From assembly GCF_013155335.1 (NCBI RefSeq), contig NZ_JABJQZ010000005.1, positions 434,001-498,000 on the forward strand: DNA of 64,000 nucleotides, written 5' to 3'. The notes under the pieces were generated by a model. That model was not told where the DNA came from. It worked only from the letters and a program-made list of their open reading frames with translations, and ran no database searches. A program made the position numbers and the translations under genes. Each line of letters starts with the position of its first letter. Positions within the stretch are counted from its first letter, which is position 1. Source of the stretch: Nocardioides sp. zg-1230 (GTDB lineage Bacteria; Actinomycetota; Actinomycetes; Propionibacteriales; Nocardioidaceae). Positions 9,780-20,107 of this stretch are shown one piece after another.

Positions 9780-10897
9780 CACAGGCCTTCACCCCGCCGG
9801 CCTACGGCGACCGCTCGCTCGCCGACGTCGTGCCCTCCGTCGCCCGCGCGCTCGGTGTCGAGCTGCCCGGGCACCCGGCCGGTCTCGAGCTCCCGCCCGC
9901 GCCGTCGTACGTCGTCTTCCTCGTCGACGGGATGGGGGCGGAGCTGCTCACCCGCTACGCCCACGCGGCGCCCTACCTGTCGTCCCTCGTCGAGGGCGGT
10001 GCCACCGGGACGGCCGGGGTGCCCTCGACGACGGCCACCTCGCTCACCTCGCTCGGCACCGGTCTGGTGCCGGGCGCGCACGGGCTCGTCGGCTTCACCG
10101 CCCGCATCCCGGGCACCGACCGGCTGCTCAACCACCTGTGGTGGGACGCAGGAGTCGACCCGCTCGAGTGGCAGCCGCACCCGACGGCGCTCGGACGGCT
10201 GGCCCACGCCGGCGTCCACGTCACGGCGGTGAACAAGCGCGACTTCGACGGGTCCGGCCTGACGCTCGCCTCGCAGCGCGGGGCGACGTACGTCGGGGCC
10301 GACCGCGTCGGCGAGCGGATCGCCGCCACCGTCGCCGCCTCGGCGGACCAGCCGTCGCTGACCTACGTCTACGACTCGGACCTGGACTGGACCGGCCACA
10401 AGTTCGGCGTGGCCTCGACCCAGTGGCTGCAGCAGCTGGCCATGGTCGACGCCGAGGCCGAGCAGCTGCGGGAGGCGCTGCCGGCCTCGACCCGACTGCT
10501 GGTCGTCGCCGACCACGGGATGGTCGACAGCCCCCGCGATGCCCGTGTCGACGTCGACGAGGTCGACGGGATGCGCGACGGGATCGCGCTGCTCGGCGGC
10601 GAGGCGCGCTTCCGCCACCTCTACTGCGCCGCCGGCGCCGTGGCCGACGTGGCGGCCACCTGGCGCGAGGTGCTGGGGGACCGGGCCACCGTGCTGACGC
10701 GTGAGGAGGCGACCGAGCGTGGCTGGTTCGGTGCGGTGTCGCCCGGTGTGCGGCCGCGCCTGGGTGACGTGATGGTCGCCTGCCACGGTGACACCGCCGT
10801 GATGTCCACCCGCGACTTCGCCTACGAGGACACCCTGGTCGGGCTCCACGGCTCGCTCACCTCGACCGAGATGTTGATCCCCATCCTCGTCGGCTGA
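9776..10897 (+). CDS. Alkaline phosphatase-superfamily phosphodiesterase / nucleotide pyrophosphatase
   Basis: 373 residues. The metal-dependent hydrolase fold is marked by VFLVDGMGAELL (first metal Asp), PSTTATSLTSLGTG (nucleophile Thr), YVYDSDLDWTGHKFG and VVADHGMVD (metal Asp/His). This is the type I phosphodiesterase/nucleotide pyrophosphatase family; the substrate cannot be told from sequence. It is translationally coupled to the DUF5998 gene. No secretion signal is evident. It converges with tdk, whose stop lies 7 bp away. Confidence 0.85.
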   Translation: MTQAFTPPAYGDRSLADVVPSVARALGVELPGHPAGLELPPAPSYVVFLVDGMGAELLTRYAHAAPYLSSLVEGGATGTAGVPSTTATSLTSLGTGLVPGAHGLVGFTARIPGTDRLLNHLWWDAGVDPLEWQPHPTALGRLAHAGVHVTAVNKRDFDGSGLTLASQRGATYVGADRVGERIAATVAASADQPSLTYVYDSDLDWTGHKFGVASTQWLQQLAMVDAEAEQLREALPASTRLLVVADHGMVDSPRDARVDVDEVDGMRDGIALLGGEARFRHLYCAAGAVADVAATWREVLGDRATVLTREEATERGWFGAVSPGVRPRLGDVMVACHGDTAVMSTRDFAYEDTLVGLHGSLTSTEMLIPILVG

Positions 10898-10904
10898 GTC
10901 GCGG

Positions 10905-11567
10905 TCAGCCGAAGGGGAGCGGCTCGGGGGCGAGGGACACGGCCTTGGCGCGGGCCGCGGTGAGCCGGCGGCGGTGGTGCTGGCGGCACAGCACCTCGTA
11001 GGCCACCTCGTGGGGGCCGCCCGGCGGCTCGTCGACCTGGTCGACGTCGCCGACCACGATGACCTCGCCCTCGACGACCATCGCGCCGTTCTCGGTGCGG
11101 GCGTTGTGGGTGGCGCGCTTGCCGCACCAGCACAGCGCCTCGACCTGGAGCACGTTCATCCGGTCGGCGAGCTCGACGAGCCGCGCGCTCCCGGGGAAGA
11201 GCTGGGAGCGGAAGTCGGTGAGGATGCCGAACGCGAACACGTCGATCTGCAGCTCGTCGACGACCTTGGCCAGCTGGTCGATCTGCTCGGCCGCGTAGAA
11301 CTGGGCCTCGTCGCAGATGAGGTAGTCGATCCGCCCGCCGCGCGTGAGCGTGTCGACGACGTAGGCCCAGAAGTCGAAGCCGGCGTCGACCTCGAGGGCC
11401 TCGTGGGTCAGGCCCAGGCGGCTGGACAGCACCGCCTGCCCGGACCGGTCGTGGGTCGTGAAGATCCGGCCGACGCGTCCGCGGGCGGCGTGGTTGTGGT
11501 TGGTCTGGAGCGCCAGCGTCGACTTGCCGGAGTCCATCGTGCCCGTGAAGAAGTGCAGTTCAGCCAT
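10905..11567 (-). CDS. tdk: Thymidine kinase
   Basis: 220 residues. It phosphorylates thymidine to dTMP for salvage. The P-loop GTMDSGKST lies at 9-17 and the DE pair of YLICDEAQF at 86-87. The zinc lid uses Cys146 and Cys148 (CWCGKRA) with Cys194 and His197 (CRQHH). Length and motif order are those of the type II enzymes. It is divergent from the sulfurtransferase gene across 54 bp. Confidence 0.93.
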   Translation of the reverse strand: MAELHFFTGTMDSGKSTLALQTNHNHAARGRVGRIFTTHDRSGQAVLSSRLGLTHEALEVDAGFDFWAYVVDTLTRGGRIDYLICDEAQFYAAEQIDQLAKVVDELQIDVFAFGILTDFRSQLFPGSARLVELADRMNVLQVEALCWCGKRATHNARTENGAMVVEGEVIVVGDVDQVDEPPGGPHEVAYEVLCRQHHRRRLTAARAKAVSLAPEPLPFG

Positions 11568-11621
11568 GTCCCGCGAATCCTGTCACAGCCTCCGTCCGGC
11601 GCGACGGCTACCGTGCCGCGT

Positions 11622-12461
11622 GTGACCGACGACTTCGGCAGCGACCGCCGCACCAGCCCCCTGATCAGTCCCGACGAGCTCGCCGCCTCCCTGCGGGAGG
11701 TCACCGTGCTCGACGTGCGCTACCTCATGGGCGGGCCGCCCGGACGCGAGCAGCACGCGGCGGGACACGTCCCGGGAGCGGCGTACGTCGACCTCGACCA
11801 GGACCTCGCCGACCCGCCGGGCGCCGGCGGCCGGCACCCGCTGCCCGACCCGGAACGGTTCGAGGCGGCGATGCGGCGCGCCGGGGTGCGCGACGACCGG
11901 CCCGTGGTGGTGTACGACGACTGGCAGGGGCGGGCGGCCGCGCGGGCGTGGTGGCTTCTACGGCACCACGGCCACCGCGACGTCCGCGTCCTCGACGGCG
12001 GCTGGACCGCCTGGCTCGAGGACGGGCACCCGACCGAGCCCGGGCCGGTGGACGCTGAGCCGGGCGACTTCACCGTCTCGGCGGGCGACCGGGCCCCCGC
12101 CGTCGGTCCCGACGAGGTGCCCCACGTCGAGGTGCTCGTCGACGCACGGGCGCCCGAGCGATTCCGCGGGGAGTCCGAGCCGGTCGACGCCGTCGCCGGT
12201 CACGTGCCCGGCGCCGTCAACGTGCCGACGAACGCCAACCTCGACGAGCGCGGGCGCTTCCTGCCACCCGCACGGCTGCGGGAGCTGTACGCCGCCGTGG
12301 GCGCCGACACCGCGTCGTCCGTGGCTGCCTACTGCGGCTCGGGCGTGACCGCCGCGCACGACCTGCTCGCCATGGAGCTCGCCGGCATCCGCGCCGCGCT
12401 CTACCCGGGGAGCTGGAGCGGCTGGATCACCGACCCCGGGCGGCCGGTCGCGACCGGGTGA
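11622..12461 (+). CDS. Two-domain rhodanese sulfurtransferase (3-mercaptopyruvate type)
   Basis: 279 residues with tandem rhodanese domains. The C-terminal active loop is CGSGVTA with nucleophile Cys238, the loop typical of 3-mercaptopyruvate sulfurtransferases; the N-terminal domain lacks a catalytic Cys (VVYDDWQGR). It moves sulfur from mercaptopyruvate or thiosulfate to an acceptor. GTG 11622 was chosen because TACCGT at 11609-11614 makes it a leaderless start; the longer upstream frame only shadows tdk. The gene ends exactly where the convergent MOSC gene ends. Confidence 0.88.
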   Translation: MTDDFGSDRRTSPLISPDELAASLREVTVLDVRYLMGGPPGREQHAAGHVPGAAYVDLDQDLADPPGAGGRHPLPDPERFEAAMRRAGVRDDRPVVVYDDWQGRAAARAWWLLRHHGHRDVRVLDGGWTAWLEDGHPTEPGPVDAEPGDFTVSAGDRAPAVGPDEVPHVEVLVDARAPERFRGESEPVDAVAGHVPGAVNVPTNANLDERGRFLPPARLRELYAAVGADTASSVAAYCGSGVTAAHDLLAMELAGIRAALYPGSWSGWITDPGRPVATG

Positions 12462-13301
12462 TCAGCCCGCCCGGACCGCGTCGCCGACACTGATCCGACC
12501 GGTCGTCTCGGGGACGAGGTGCACGGCGAAGAACGTCTTGATGCCGTCGAGGCGCCGGTGCCGGGCCAGGGTGCGCGTCGGCTCCTTCGCGGTCGTCAGG
12601 GTCCGCGGGTCGAGGGTCGCCATGACGCACCGGCCCACCGGCTTGCCGATCCGGAAGCCGACGCCACCGACCGCGACCCGGGTCCAGGTGTCCTCGGCGA
12701 ACGGCTCGTCGCCGTCGACGACGAGGTTGGCGCGGAAGCGCTCGACCGGCAGCGGCTCGGGGGGCTCCTCGCCGAGCTCGAGCGCACGCTCGAGGATCCA
12801 GTCGTTGAGCCGACGCATCGAGGCCAGGGACGCGATCGTCACGGGGAACGAGTCCGGGAAGGCGGCGTGGTCACCCGGCTGCGAGAAGCCCGGCTGCAGC
12901 GTGCGCTGCTCCGGGGCGTGGCACCACACCAGGCGCAGGTCGTCGCGTCCCAGCACCGACCGCACCCACGCGTCGGCGGCCGCCCCGGCGGGTCGGGCCT
13001 GCAGGTCGAGGGAGAACAGGTGCACGTCGACGGGTGCGGCCCGGGGGACGTCGACGAGCAGGTCGGCGTGGCCCGGGGCGCGGAGCCGGAGCGCGGCGGC
13101 GACAGACGCGTCGGTCGACGGCGTGTCCGCGACGACGTGGAAGAGGCGGTGCACCTCACGCGCGGAGACGAGGCGACCGTCGCCGTCGACGATCATCCAG
13201 GACCGGTCGTCGTCCAGGCCGCGCGGCAGCACGGTGGTGGAGCTGACCGGACGGATGGCGCCTGACTTGAGCGGGTGGACGTTGAGCTGGACGAGGCGCA
13301 A
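12462..13301 (-). CDS. MOSC-domain protein (YcbX/mARC-like)
   Basis: 279 residues: an N-terminal beta-barrel (LNVHPLKSGAIRP, residues about 5-100) and a C-terminal MOSC domain with the conserved Cys in GRCVMATLDP. Relatives bind molybdenum cofactor and reduce N-hydroxylated compounds with a ferredoxin-like partner. No fused ferredoxin domain is present here, unlike in YcbX, so a separate partner would be needed. The ATG lies 3 bp downstream of the sepH stop, so the two are probably cotranscribed. Confidence 0.82.
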   Translation of the reverse strand: MRLVQLNVHPLKSGAIRPVSSTTVLPRGLDDDRSWMIVDGDGRLVSAREVHRLFHVVADTPSTDASVAAALRLRAPGHADLLVDVPRAAPVDVHLFSLDLQARPAGAAADAWVRSVLGRDDLRLVWCHAPEQRTLQPGFSQPGDHAAFPDSFPVTIASLASMRRLNDWILERALELGEEPPEPLPVERFRANLVVDGDEPFAEDTWTRVAVGGVGFRIGKPVGRCVMATLDPRTLTTAKEPTRTLARHRRLDGIKTFFAVHLVPETTGRISVGDAVRAG

Positions 13302-13304
13302 GAG

Positions 13305-14291
13305 TCAGTCGCCCTTGCCGCCGCCGAACATGATCTCGTCCCAGCTCGGCACGGACGCGCGACCGCGCTTCTTGGCGGGCCTGGGCTTCGGCTCGGCGGG
13401 AGCCCCAGCGGCCGGCTCCGACGCGGGCCGGTCCGGCTCCTCGGTCGTGGTGTCGCCCGTGGTGGTGTCCGTGGTGTCGCCCGCGTCCTGCTCGTCGAGG
13501 TAGGCCTCGACCGGCTGCTCGGAGCCCAGCCCGGCGTCGGCGAGCTCCATCGTGGTCTCCTCCGGCGACGCCGAGGGCTCCTCACCGGTGACCATCTCGA
13601 TCGCGTCGTCCCCGAGCGGGACGTCGTCGCCGACCGAGCTGAGCCGGCGCTGACGCGCGGCGGCGAGGTCGTCGGAGGCGGGCGCGGAGGTCGCCGCGGC
13701 AGGTGTGGCGTCGCCGACCAGCCATCGCGCGTCGTCGTCGTCGAGCGTCACGAAGCTGCCGCGGGGGTCGTGGGAGAAGGTCGCGGTGCCGATGCGACCG
13801 GCCACGTCGTAGAGCGCGGTCAGCGTCCAGCGACCGTCCTCCCGGCGCCAGGCGTCCCACTCGACGCTGGCGGGGTCGACGTCGTGGGCCCGCAGGTGGG
13901 CGCTCACGGCCTCGCCGAGGGTGCGAGCGCCGGACTCGGACGCGCGGCGTCGTACGGAGGCGAGCTGGGCACGCTCGGCGACGTGGGCACGCTCGGCCAT
14001 CACGGGCGCCGCGAACGGCATGATCTTCTCCACCGACGTCCCGGCGGCATGGGCCACCGCCTCGGGTGACTCACCGGCCCGGATGCGCATCTGGATGTCG
14101 CGGGGGCGGAGGCTTGATTCCATCGGGATCTCCAACTGGCCAGACGTGTCGGGGCGGCTGCTGTCGGGCGCGCCGCTGACGGCGCGACGGAGCCGGGGGT
14201 CGATCGCCAGGGTGTGCTCCTGGCCCGACTCGTCCACCAGCAGCAGGCGCTTGCCGTCCCTGCTGCGTCCGGTGAACGTCAGCTTGGCCAT
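13305..14291 (-). CDS. sepH: Septation protein SepH (DUF3071)
   Basis: 328 residues. The N-terminal DUF3071 domain (MAKLTFTGRSRDGKRLLLVD to about residue 110) includes a helix-turn-helix-like segment (RDIQMRIRAGESPEAVAHAA). A long acidic, Thr/Pro-rich linker leads to the conserved tail VPSWDEIMFG. SepH binds FtsZ and stimulates its assembly during actinobacterial division. ATG 14291 gives the standard family N-terminus; the 20 codons upstream in frame are not conserved in type. Confidence 0.9.
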   Translation of the reverse strand: MAKLTFTGRSRDGKRLLLVDESGQEHTLAIDPRLRRAVSGAPDSSRPDTSGQLEIPMESSLRPRDIQMRIRAGESPEAVAHAAGTSVEKIMPFAAPVMAERAHVAERAQLASVRRRASESGARTLGEAVSAHLRAHDVDPASVEWDAWRREDGRWTLTALYDVAGRIGTATFSHDPRGSFVTLDDDDARWLVGDATPAAATSAPASDDLAAARQRRLSSVGDDVPLGDDAIEMVTGEEPSASPEETTMELADAGLGSEQPVEAYLDEQDAGDTTDTTTGDTTTEEPDRPASEPAAGAPAEPKPRPAKKRGRASVPSWDEIMFGGGKGD

Positions 14292-14431
14292 GGACGGCGG
14301 ACTCCTGCCTGGCTGGTGGTCGGGGCGGTCAAGAGGTGGTCGGCGGTGCACGGGGCATCCGTGTCGCTCGAGCCTACGCCAGCGCGGCGCCCCGGCACGG
14401 TTGCCCCCGCGGCGCGCCCTAGGCTTCCGGT

Positions 14432-15067
14432 GTGCCTGAGCCGGAGTTCGCGACGCCGCTGGTCGTCCTCGACCTGACGGGGATCTTCTTCTTCGCGGTC
14501 GCCGGGGCGTTGGTGGCGGTCCGCAAGCACCTCGACCTCTTCGCCGCGCTCGTCCTCGGCGGCATCACAGGGCTGGGCGGTGGCTTCATCCGCGACGTGC
14601 TGATCGGTGCGACGCCCCCGGCCGCCCTCACCGACTGGCGCTACCTGCTGGTCCCGGTCCTGGCCGGGCTGCTCACCTTCGCCTTCCACCCCGCGGTCAG
14701 CCGGCTCGAGCGGGTGGTGACCCTCTTCGACGCCTTCGGGCTCGCGGTGTTCTGCGTGACCGGCGCGTTGAAGGCGGTCGAGTTCGGGCTCGGTCCGGTG
14801 CCCGCGGCCCTGATGGGGATGGTGACCGGGATCGGGGGCGGCATGATCCGCGACGTGCTCGTCGGCAGCGTCCCGGTGATCTTCGAGGGCGTCCTCTACG
14901 CCACCCCGGCGCTGGCGGGGGCCGCCGTCACGGTGCTCCTCGACCGGGCCGACCTCCCGTTCCTCGTGGTCGCCGCCGCCGGGTTCTCCACGTGCCTCAC
15001 CTGGCGGTTGCTCGCGCTCGTCCGTGGGTGGCGCGCGCCGCTCCCCAAGGGCCCGGCCAACGTCTGA
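14432..15067 (+). CDS. TRIC-type trimeric cation channel
   Basis: 211 residues and about seven membrane segments, with two inverted repeats each ending in the glycine hinge GGGxxRDVL (TGLGGGFIRDVL and TGIGGGMIRDVL). Bacterial TRIC homologues (formerly UPF0126) form potassium-permeable trimers. TAGGCT at 14420-14425, 6 nt before GTG 14432, supports a leaderless start. It converges with the oxidase gene, with a 15-bp gap. Confidence 0.88.
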   Translation: MPEPEFATPLVVLDLTGIFFFAVAGALVAVRKHLDLFAALVLGGITGLGGGFIRDVLIGATPPAALTDWRYLLVPVLAGLLTFAFHPAVSRLERVVTLFDAFGLAVFCVTGALKAVEFGLGPVPAALMGMVTGIGGGMIRDVLVGSVPVIFEGVLYATPALAGAAVTVLLDRADLPFLVVAAAGFSTCLTWRLLALVRGWRAPLPKGPANV

Positions 15068-15082
15068 TCGCCCCCACGTCCT

Positions 15083-16405
15083 CTAGTCGCCCAGCAGCCG
15101 CCGCAGGTGGGCGTTGGCGAAGACCCGGTCGGGGTCGAGGCGGTCGCGCAGGGCGAGGAAGTCCGCGAACCGGTCGTACGCCGGCGCCAGGTCCGCTGCC
15201 GTGCGGGTGTGCACCTTTCCCCAGTGGGGGCGCCCGCCGGCATCGCGGAGGATCGGCTCGAGGCCGCCGAAGTAGGCCGTGTGGTCGGTGTCGGCCGGCA
15301 CGTGGAAGGCGAGGTAGAGGCTGTCGCGGCCGTACGCGGTGGACAGCGCGACGTCGTCGGCCCGGGCGGTGCGCACCTCCACGGGGAAGGCGATGCGCCA
15401 GTCGCTGGCGTCGATCGCCCGGCGGCACTCGCGCAGCACGTCGAGACCGACCTCGCGGGGGACGGCGTACTCCAACTCCCGGAAGCGCACCCGCCGCGGC
15501 GTCACGAAGACCCGGTGCGCGAGGTCGCTGTAGCGGCGCTCGGACTGCGCCCGGCCGGCGACCCGGTTGATGCGCGGGACCAGGCCCGGGGACCGTGAGC
15601 CGACCCGGCAGAGAGCACCGAAGACGGCGTTCGACACCACCTCGTCCTCCCACCACGCGGCGGCCCGCGACGGGGGCTGCTGCTCCCCGGGCTCGAGGTC
15701 GGTGCGCACGTTCTGCTTGACCATGAGGCGGTCCGTGTGAGGGAACCAGTACAGGTCGAGGTGGTGCGCGGCGGCCTCCATCTCGTCGTACGACGCCAGC
15801 CCGCGCTCCCACGTCATCGGCTGCTCGTGCGCCTCGACGACGAAGAGCGGCTCCACGTGGAAGGTGAGACCGGTGAGGACGCCCAGCGCGCCGAGGCCGA
15901 CCCGGGCGAGGTCGAAGACGTCCGGGTTCTCGGTCGCGGAGGCCCGCAGCACCTCGCCGGTCCCGGTGACCATCTCGAGGCCGGCGAGCTGGGCGGCGAG
16001 GCCGGCCGCGACGCCGCCAGTGCCGTGGGTACCGGTCGAGACCGCGCCCGCGAGCGTCTGCTCGGCGATGTCGCCCATGTTGTGCAGGGACAGGCCGAGG
16101 CGTTCCAGCGCGAGGTTGAGGTCCTTGAGCGTGGTGCCGGCGCGGGCCGTCACCGTCATCGCCGCACGGTCGACGGACAGGATGCCGCGCAGCCCCTCGG
16201 GACGCAGCAAGGTGTGCTCGGGCGCCGCGATCGCGGTGAAGCTGTGCCCGGTGCCGGTCATCTTGACCGTCGTCCCGCCCTCGCGCGCCCGCCGTACGAC
16301 GTCCACGACCGCCTCGACGGAGCCCGGCGTCTCGACGTGGCGGGGGACCGCCTCCTCGAGCCCGGACCAGTTGCGCCAGAGGTGACCGTGGAGGGCGGAG
16401 CTCAT
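15083..16405 (-). CDS. D-arabinono-1,4-lactone oxidase family FAD enzyme
   Basis: 440 residues. The N-terminal FAD-binding domain (about 20-180) contains [10 protein letters not shown], whose His is the usual covalent flavin site in sugar-lactone/alditol oxidases; the C-terminal ALO domain ends in RPHWGKVH and [15 protein letters not shown]. Members oxidise aldonolactones or sugar alcohols with O2; the substrate is unknown. Its ATG overlaps the stop of the upstream MFS gene (ATGA), so the two are probably an operon. Confidence 0.85.
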   Translation of the reverse strand: MSSALHGHLWRNWSGLEEAVPRHVETPGSVEAVVDVVRRAREGGTTVKMTGTGHSFTAIAAPEHTLLRPEGLRGILSVDRAAMTVTARAGTTLKDLNLALERLGLSLHNMGDIAEQTLAGAVSTGTHGTGGVAAGLAAQLAGLEMVTGTGEVLRASATENPDVFDLARVGLGALGVLTGLTFHVEPLFVVEAHEQPMTWERGLASYDEMEAAAHHLDLYWFPHTDRLMVKQNVRTDLEPGEQQPPSRAAAWWEDEVVSNAVFGALCRVGSRSPGLVPRINRVAGRAQSERRYSDLAHRVFVTPRRVRFRELEYAVPREVGLDVLRECRRAIDASDWRIAFPVEVRTARADDVALSTAYGRDSLYLAFHVPADTDHTAYFGGLEPILRDAGGRPHWGKVHTRTAADLAPAYDRFADFLALRDRLDPDRVFANAHLRRLLGD

Positions 16406-17586
16406 GTGCGCAGACTAGGGGCCGGACGCGCCGTCTGCGCGGCGAGCGCCCCGAGGATCCCACCGGCAAGCGCCACGGCGTACGCCGCGGAGGCCCCGCT
16501 GTGGTCCACGACGAAGCCGGCGATGCTCGCGCCGGGCGCCACGCCCGCCACGATCCCGGTGTGCAGGATCGCCATGCCCTCGGTGAGGCGGGTGGACGGC
16601 ACGCCCTGCTCGACCATCGTCATCGCGCCGATCATCGTGGGCGCGATCGCCAGTCCGCCGACCAGCAGGACCACGGCCATCACCGGGACGGAGTCGACGA
16701 ACATCAGCGGAGCCATCGCCAGCGCCATCGCCGCGGAGCCCCACCGGAGCCGGACGTCCGGGCCGCTGCGCCAGGCGATCGCCCCGGTGACCAGGCCGGC
16801 GACGAGGCTGCCGAGCGACCACGCCGCCAGCAGCCAGCCGGCGACCCACCGCTGGCCCTGCTCCTCGGCGAAGGCGACGGTGGTGACCTCGGCGGCGCCG
16901 AACAGGGCCCCGAGGGTCAGGCAGACCAGCGCGAGGGTCAGCACGAGGCGCCACGGCATCGGAGGGCGGGCAGCGGCGGGTGCGCTGCGCCCGGCTGGTG
17001 GCTCGGTGCGGCGCTGCGCCGCGAACGCGAAGGTGCCGATGACGCCGCTCGCGAGCGCGCAGGTGAGGCCCGCGACCGGGTGCCAGCTCGTGGCCAGCAG
17101 CGTGACGAGCACCGGGCCGACGACGAAGACGACCTCGTCGAGGACGGCCTCGAGGGCGAACGCCGTCTGCTTCTCGCCCGGCTCGTCGAGCAGGTGGGAC
17201 CAGCGGGTGCGGACGCTGGCGCCGACCTGGGGGAGCGCCGCGCCGGCGACGGCTGCGAAGACGTACGTCCACACGCGGGGCCAGTCCTGCTCGACGGCGA
17301 GCATCATCAGCGCGAGCCCGGCGCCGAACACCGAGATCGCCAGCGGCAGGACCCGCGCCTGGCCGAAGTGGTCGACCCACCGGCCGTGCAGCACCGCGAA
17401 CGCCGCCTCCGCCAGCACGAACACCGCCGAGACCGTCCCGGCCAGCCCGTAGGAGCCGGTGCGCTCCTCGACGAGCAGGACGATGCCGAGCCCGACCATG
17501 GAGATCGGAAGCCGGGCCACGAGGGCGGCGCTGCTGAAGGCGAACGCACCGGGCCGTGTCAGCACCCGGCGGTAGGAGTCGAGCAC
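16402..17586 (-). CDS. MFS transporter
   Basis: 394 residues and about 12 membrane segments; hydrophobic throughout, with [20 protein letters not shown] near the first MFS loop. GTG 17586 gives [18 protein letters not shown], the usual N-terminus in this actinobacterial family; the longer frame upstream shadows cpfC. The substrate is unknown. It is translationally coupled to the lactone oxidase downstream and divergent from cpfC across 33 bp. Confidence 0.8.
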   Translation of the reverse strand: MLDSYRRVLTRPGAFAFSSAALVARLPISMVGLGIVLLVEERTGSYGLAGTVSAVFVLAEAAFAVLHGRWVDHFGQARVLPLAISVFGAGLALMMLAVEQDWPRVWTYVFAAVAGAALPQVGASVRTRWSHLLDEPGEKQTAFALEAVLDEVVFVVGPVLVTLLATSWHPVAGLTCALASGVIGTFAFAAQRRTEPPAGRSAPAAARPPMPWRLVLTLALVCLTLGALFGAAEVTTVAFAEEQGQRWVAGWLLAAWSLGSLVAGLVTGAIAWRSGPDVRLRWGSAAMALAMAPLMFVDSVPVMAVVLLVGGLAIAPTMIGAMTMVEQGVPSTRLTEGMAILHTGIVAGVAPGASIAGFVVDHSGASAAYAVALAGGILGALAAQTARPAPSLRT

Positions 17587-17619
17587 AAGCGGGATGGTAG
17601 GCCGCTCTACGCTGGCTCC

Positions 17620-18735
17620 ATGAATCCTGCGGGTCACCCCGACGTGAAGCCGTACGACGCGCTCCTGGTCCTCTCCTTCGGGGGGCCTGAGAAGCCGGAG
17701 GACGTGGTGCCGTTCCTGGAGAACGTCACCCGCGGGCGGGGGATCCCGCGCGAGCGCCTCGAGCAGGTGGGGCAGCACTACTTCCTGTTCGGCGGCAAGA
17801 GCCCGATCAACGACCAGAACCGGGCGCTGATCGCCGCCCTCGAGAAGGACTTCGCCGGCCAGGGCATCGACCTGCCGGTCTACTTCGGCAACCGCAACTG
17901 GGACCCCTACCTCGCCGACACGCTCGCGAAGATGACGGCCGACGGCATCCAGCGGGCCGCTGTCTTCGCCACGTCGGCGTACTCCTCGTGGTCGTCGTGT
18001 CGGCAGTACCGCGAGAACCTGTGGGACGCCGTCGAGCAGACCGACGGCGCGCCGCGCCTCGACAAGCTGCGGCAGTACTACAACCACCCGGGCTTCCTGG
18101 AGCCGGCCGTCGACGCCTGCCTCGAGGCCCTCGCCGCGTTGCCCGACGGTGGCGACCGGGCGCGACTCGTGTTCGTCACCCACTCGATCCCGACCGCGAT
18201 GGCCGAGACCAGCGGCTCGGAGGACCCGGCCGGACAGCCGCGCGGGGCGTACGTCAAGCAGCACCGCAGCGCCGCCGACGAGATCGCCCGTCGGGTCCGC
18301 GAGGCCACCGGTCGGGCCCACCGCCACGACCTCGTCTACTGCTCGCGCTCGGGGGCGCCCTCGACGCCGTGGCTGGAGCCCGACGTCAACGACCACCTCG
18401 AGGAGCTGGCCACCGACGGGGTTGGCGGCGTGGTGCTCGCGCCCATCGGCTTCGTCTCCGACCACATGGAGGTCATCTACGACCTCGACACCGAGGCGAT
18501 GGCGACGGCCGAGCGGCTGGGCATCCAGGCGGTGCGCGCAGCCACGTCGGGGACCGACCCGCGGTTCGTGGCGATGGTCCGCGACCTCGTGCTCGAGCGG
18601 GCCGCTGCCGAGCGGGGCGAGTCGCCCGCGCGCCCGGCGCTCGGCTCGATGCCGGCCGGGCCCGACATCTGCGGGGCAGGTTGCTGCCCCAACCCGCGAG
18701 GTCCGCGACCGGCCCTCTGCGGGGCCGACTCGTGA
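17620..18735 (+). CDS. cpfC: Coproporphyrin III ferrochelatase
   Basis: 371 residues. It inserts iron into coproporphyrin III in the actinobacterial coproheme pathway. The N-terminus is the typical [24 protein letters not shown] supplies one likely cluster Cys, and the C-terminal [13 protein letters not shown] supplies the others of the actinobacterial [2Fe-2S] site. TACGCT at 17608-17613, 6 nt before ATG 17620, indicates a leaderless start. The stop overlaps the inositol phosphatase GTG by 4 bp. Confidence 0.92.
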   Translation: MNPAGHPDVKPYDALLVLSFGGPEKPEDVVPFLENVTRGRGIPRERLEQVGQHYFLFGGKSPINDQNRALIAALEKDFAGQGIDLPVYFGNRNWDPYLADTLAKMTADGIQRAAVFATSAYSSWSSCRQYRENLWDAVEQTDGAPRLDKLRQYYNHPGFLEPAVDACLEALAALPDGGDRARLVFVTHSIPTAMAETSGSEDPAGQPRGAYVKQHRSAADEIARRVREATGRAHRHDLVYCSRSGAPSTPWLEPDVNDHLEELATDGVGGVVLAPIGFVSDHMEVIYDLDTEAMATAERLGIQAVRAATSGTDPRFVAMVRDLVLERAAAERGESPARPALGSMPAGPDICGAGCCPNPRGPRPALCGADS

Positions 18736-19541
18736 CGGTCACTCCCGTCGAGCTCCGCGACCTGGCCTGCGCGCTCGCCCACGAGGGCGCCGGCCTGGCT
18801 CGCGAGATGCGGCGCGGCGGGATCGACGTGGCCGACACCAAGACCAGTGCTGTCGACGTCGTGACCGAGGCCGACCGGGCGGTCGAGGAGCTGTTGCGCT
18901 CACGCATCGTCGCCCAGCGCCCCGACGACGCGATCCTGGGCGAGGAGGGCGACGACCGGGCCGGCACCTCGGGGGTGCGGTGGGTCCTCGACCCGATCGA
19001 CGGGACCGTGAACTACCTCTACGGCCTGCCCGACTGCGCCGTCTCGGTGGCAGCCGAGCTCGACGGCGAGGTCGTCGCGGGTGCCGTGGTGACCATCCCC
19101 ACCGGGGTGGAGTACGCCGCCGCGCTCGGGCACGGCGCCACACGCGACGGGGGAGCGATCTCCGTGCGTCCGTCGCCGCCCCTCGCCGAGCGGCTGGTGC
19201 TGACCGGGTTCGGCTACCAGCGCGAGGTGCGCGAGCACCAGGCGGGCTGCGTGGCCGCCCTGCTGCCCGAGGTCCGTGACATCCGCCGGATGGGCTCGTG
19301 CGCCCTCGACCTCTGCCACGTGGCGGACGGCAGCGGCGACGGGTACGTCGAGGCCGGACCGCAGCCGTGGGACTGGTCCGCCGGCGGGCTCGTGCTGCGC
19401 GAGGCCGGCGGCCGCTTCGAGCTCCTCGACGGCACCTTCACCCTCGACCCGTACCCGGTGCGCAACGTGGTCGTAGGGGCGCCCGCCGACGGGTGGGACG
19501 ACTTCGTCGCCGCGCTCGCCGCCGCTGGTTTCCTGGCCTGA
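18732..19541 (+). CDS. Inositol monophosphatase family protein
   Basis: 269 residues. Metal-binding and catalytic motifs are complete: GEEGDD (70-75), [12 protein letters not shown] (84-95) and [16 protein letters not shown] near residue 215. The family hydrolyses inositol phosphates and related sugar or nucleotide phosphates with Mg2+. The GTG start overlaps the cpfC stop (GTGA), so the two are cotranslated although their roles are not obviously linked. Confidence 0.9.
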   Translation: MTVTPVELRDLACALAHEGAGLAREMRRGGIDVADTKTSAVDVVTEADRAVEELLRSRIVAQRPDDAILGEEGDDRAGTSGVRWVLDPIDGTVNYLYGLPDCAVSVAAELDGEVVAGAVVTIPTGVEYAAALGHGATRDGGAISVRPSPPLAERLVLTGFGYQREVREHQAGCVAALLPEVRDIRRMGSCALDLCHVADGSGDGYVEAGPQPWDWSAGGLVLREAGGRFELLDGTFTLDPYPVRNVVVGAPADGWDDFVAALAAAGFLA

Positions 19542-19742
19542 GTGTCCCTCCGTGGGGGCGGGCCCCTCACGGCTGGCGGGGTGGGAATAGGGAGACGTCA
19601 CCCACTGTTCAGGCGACACGTTGCGGACCGGCTCACCACGGAACCGGTTCATGGTGCACAATCTGGCGCCGACGACGCGCACAACTGGGACGTCCCGCCG
19701 CGATCCGGCAGGACGGGTCCACAGCATGGGGAGAGGTAACCG

Positions 19743-20033
19743 ATGGCCACCGACTACGACGCACCACGCAAGTCCGAGGAGGACCAGAGCGAGGAGAGCA
19801 TCGAGGAGCTCAAGGCCCGACGTCACGACAAGAACTCCGGCAAGGTCGACGAGGACGAGACCGAGGCCGCTGAGTCCTTCGAGCTCCCCGGCGCCGACCT
19901 CTCGCACGAGGAGCTTGCGGTCGAGGTCATGCCTCGGCAGGACGACGAGTTCACCTGCATGAGCTGCTTCCTGGTGCACCACCGGTCGCAGCTGGCCGAC
20001 GAGAAGAAGCTCATCTGCCGCGACTGCATCTGA
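19743..20033 (+). CDS. DUF4193 zinc-ribbon-like protein
   Basis: 96 residues, very acidic and Lys-rich in the first 60, then a four-Cys knuckle: CMSCFLVHHRSQLA and CRDC at the C-terminus. This is the actinobacterial DUF4193 family, of unknown function; the cysteines suggest a zinc ribbon. A strong GGGGAGAGG Shine-Dalgarno sequence precedes the ATG. The 201-bp upstream gap (19542-19742) holds no other gene I can support, and a hairpin terminator follows. Confidence 0.85.
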   Translation: MATDYDAPRKSEEDQSEESIEELKARRHDKNSGKVDEDETEAAESFELPGADLSHEELAVEVMPRQDDEFTCMSCFLVHHRSQLADEKKLICRDCI

Positions 20034-20046
20034 GGCTCCGATCACG

Positions 20047-20082
20047 ACAGCGCCTGTTCCTCCTCTGAGGGGCGGGCGCTGT
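20047..20082 (+). terminator. Hairpin terminator after DUF4193 gene
   Basis: ACAGCGCC at 20047-20054 pairs with GGCGCTGT at 20075-20082, with a smaller CCTC/GAGG helix inside the loop. It starts 14 bp after the stop and lies between convergent genes. There is no T-tract, as is common in actinobacteria. Confidence 0.6.
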
Positions 20083-20107
20083 GGCGTGTCCGGGGCCGGA
20101 GGCGCGA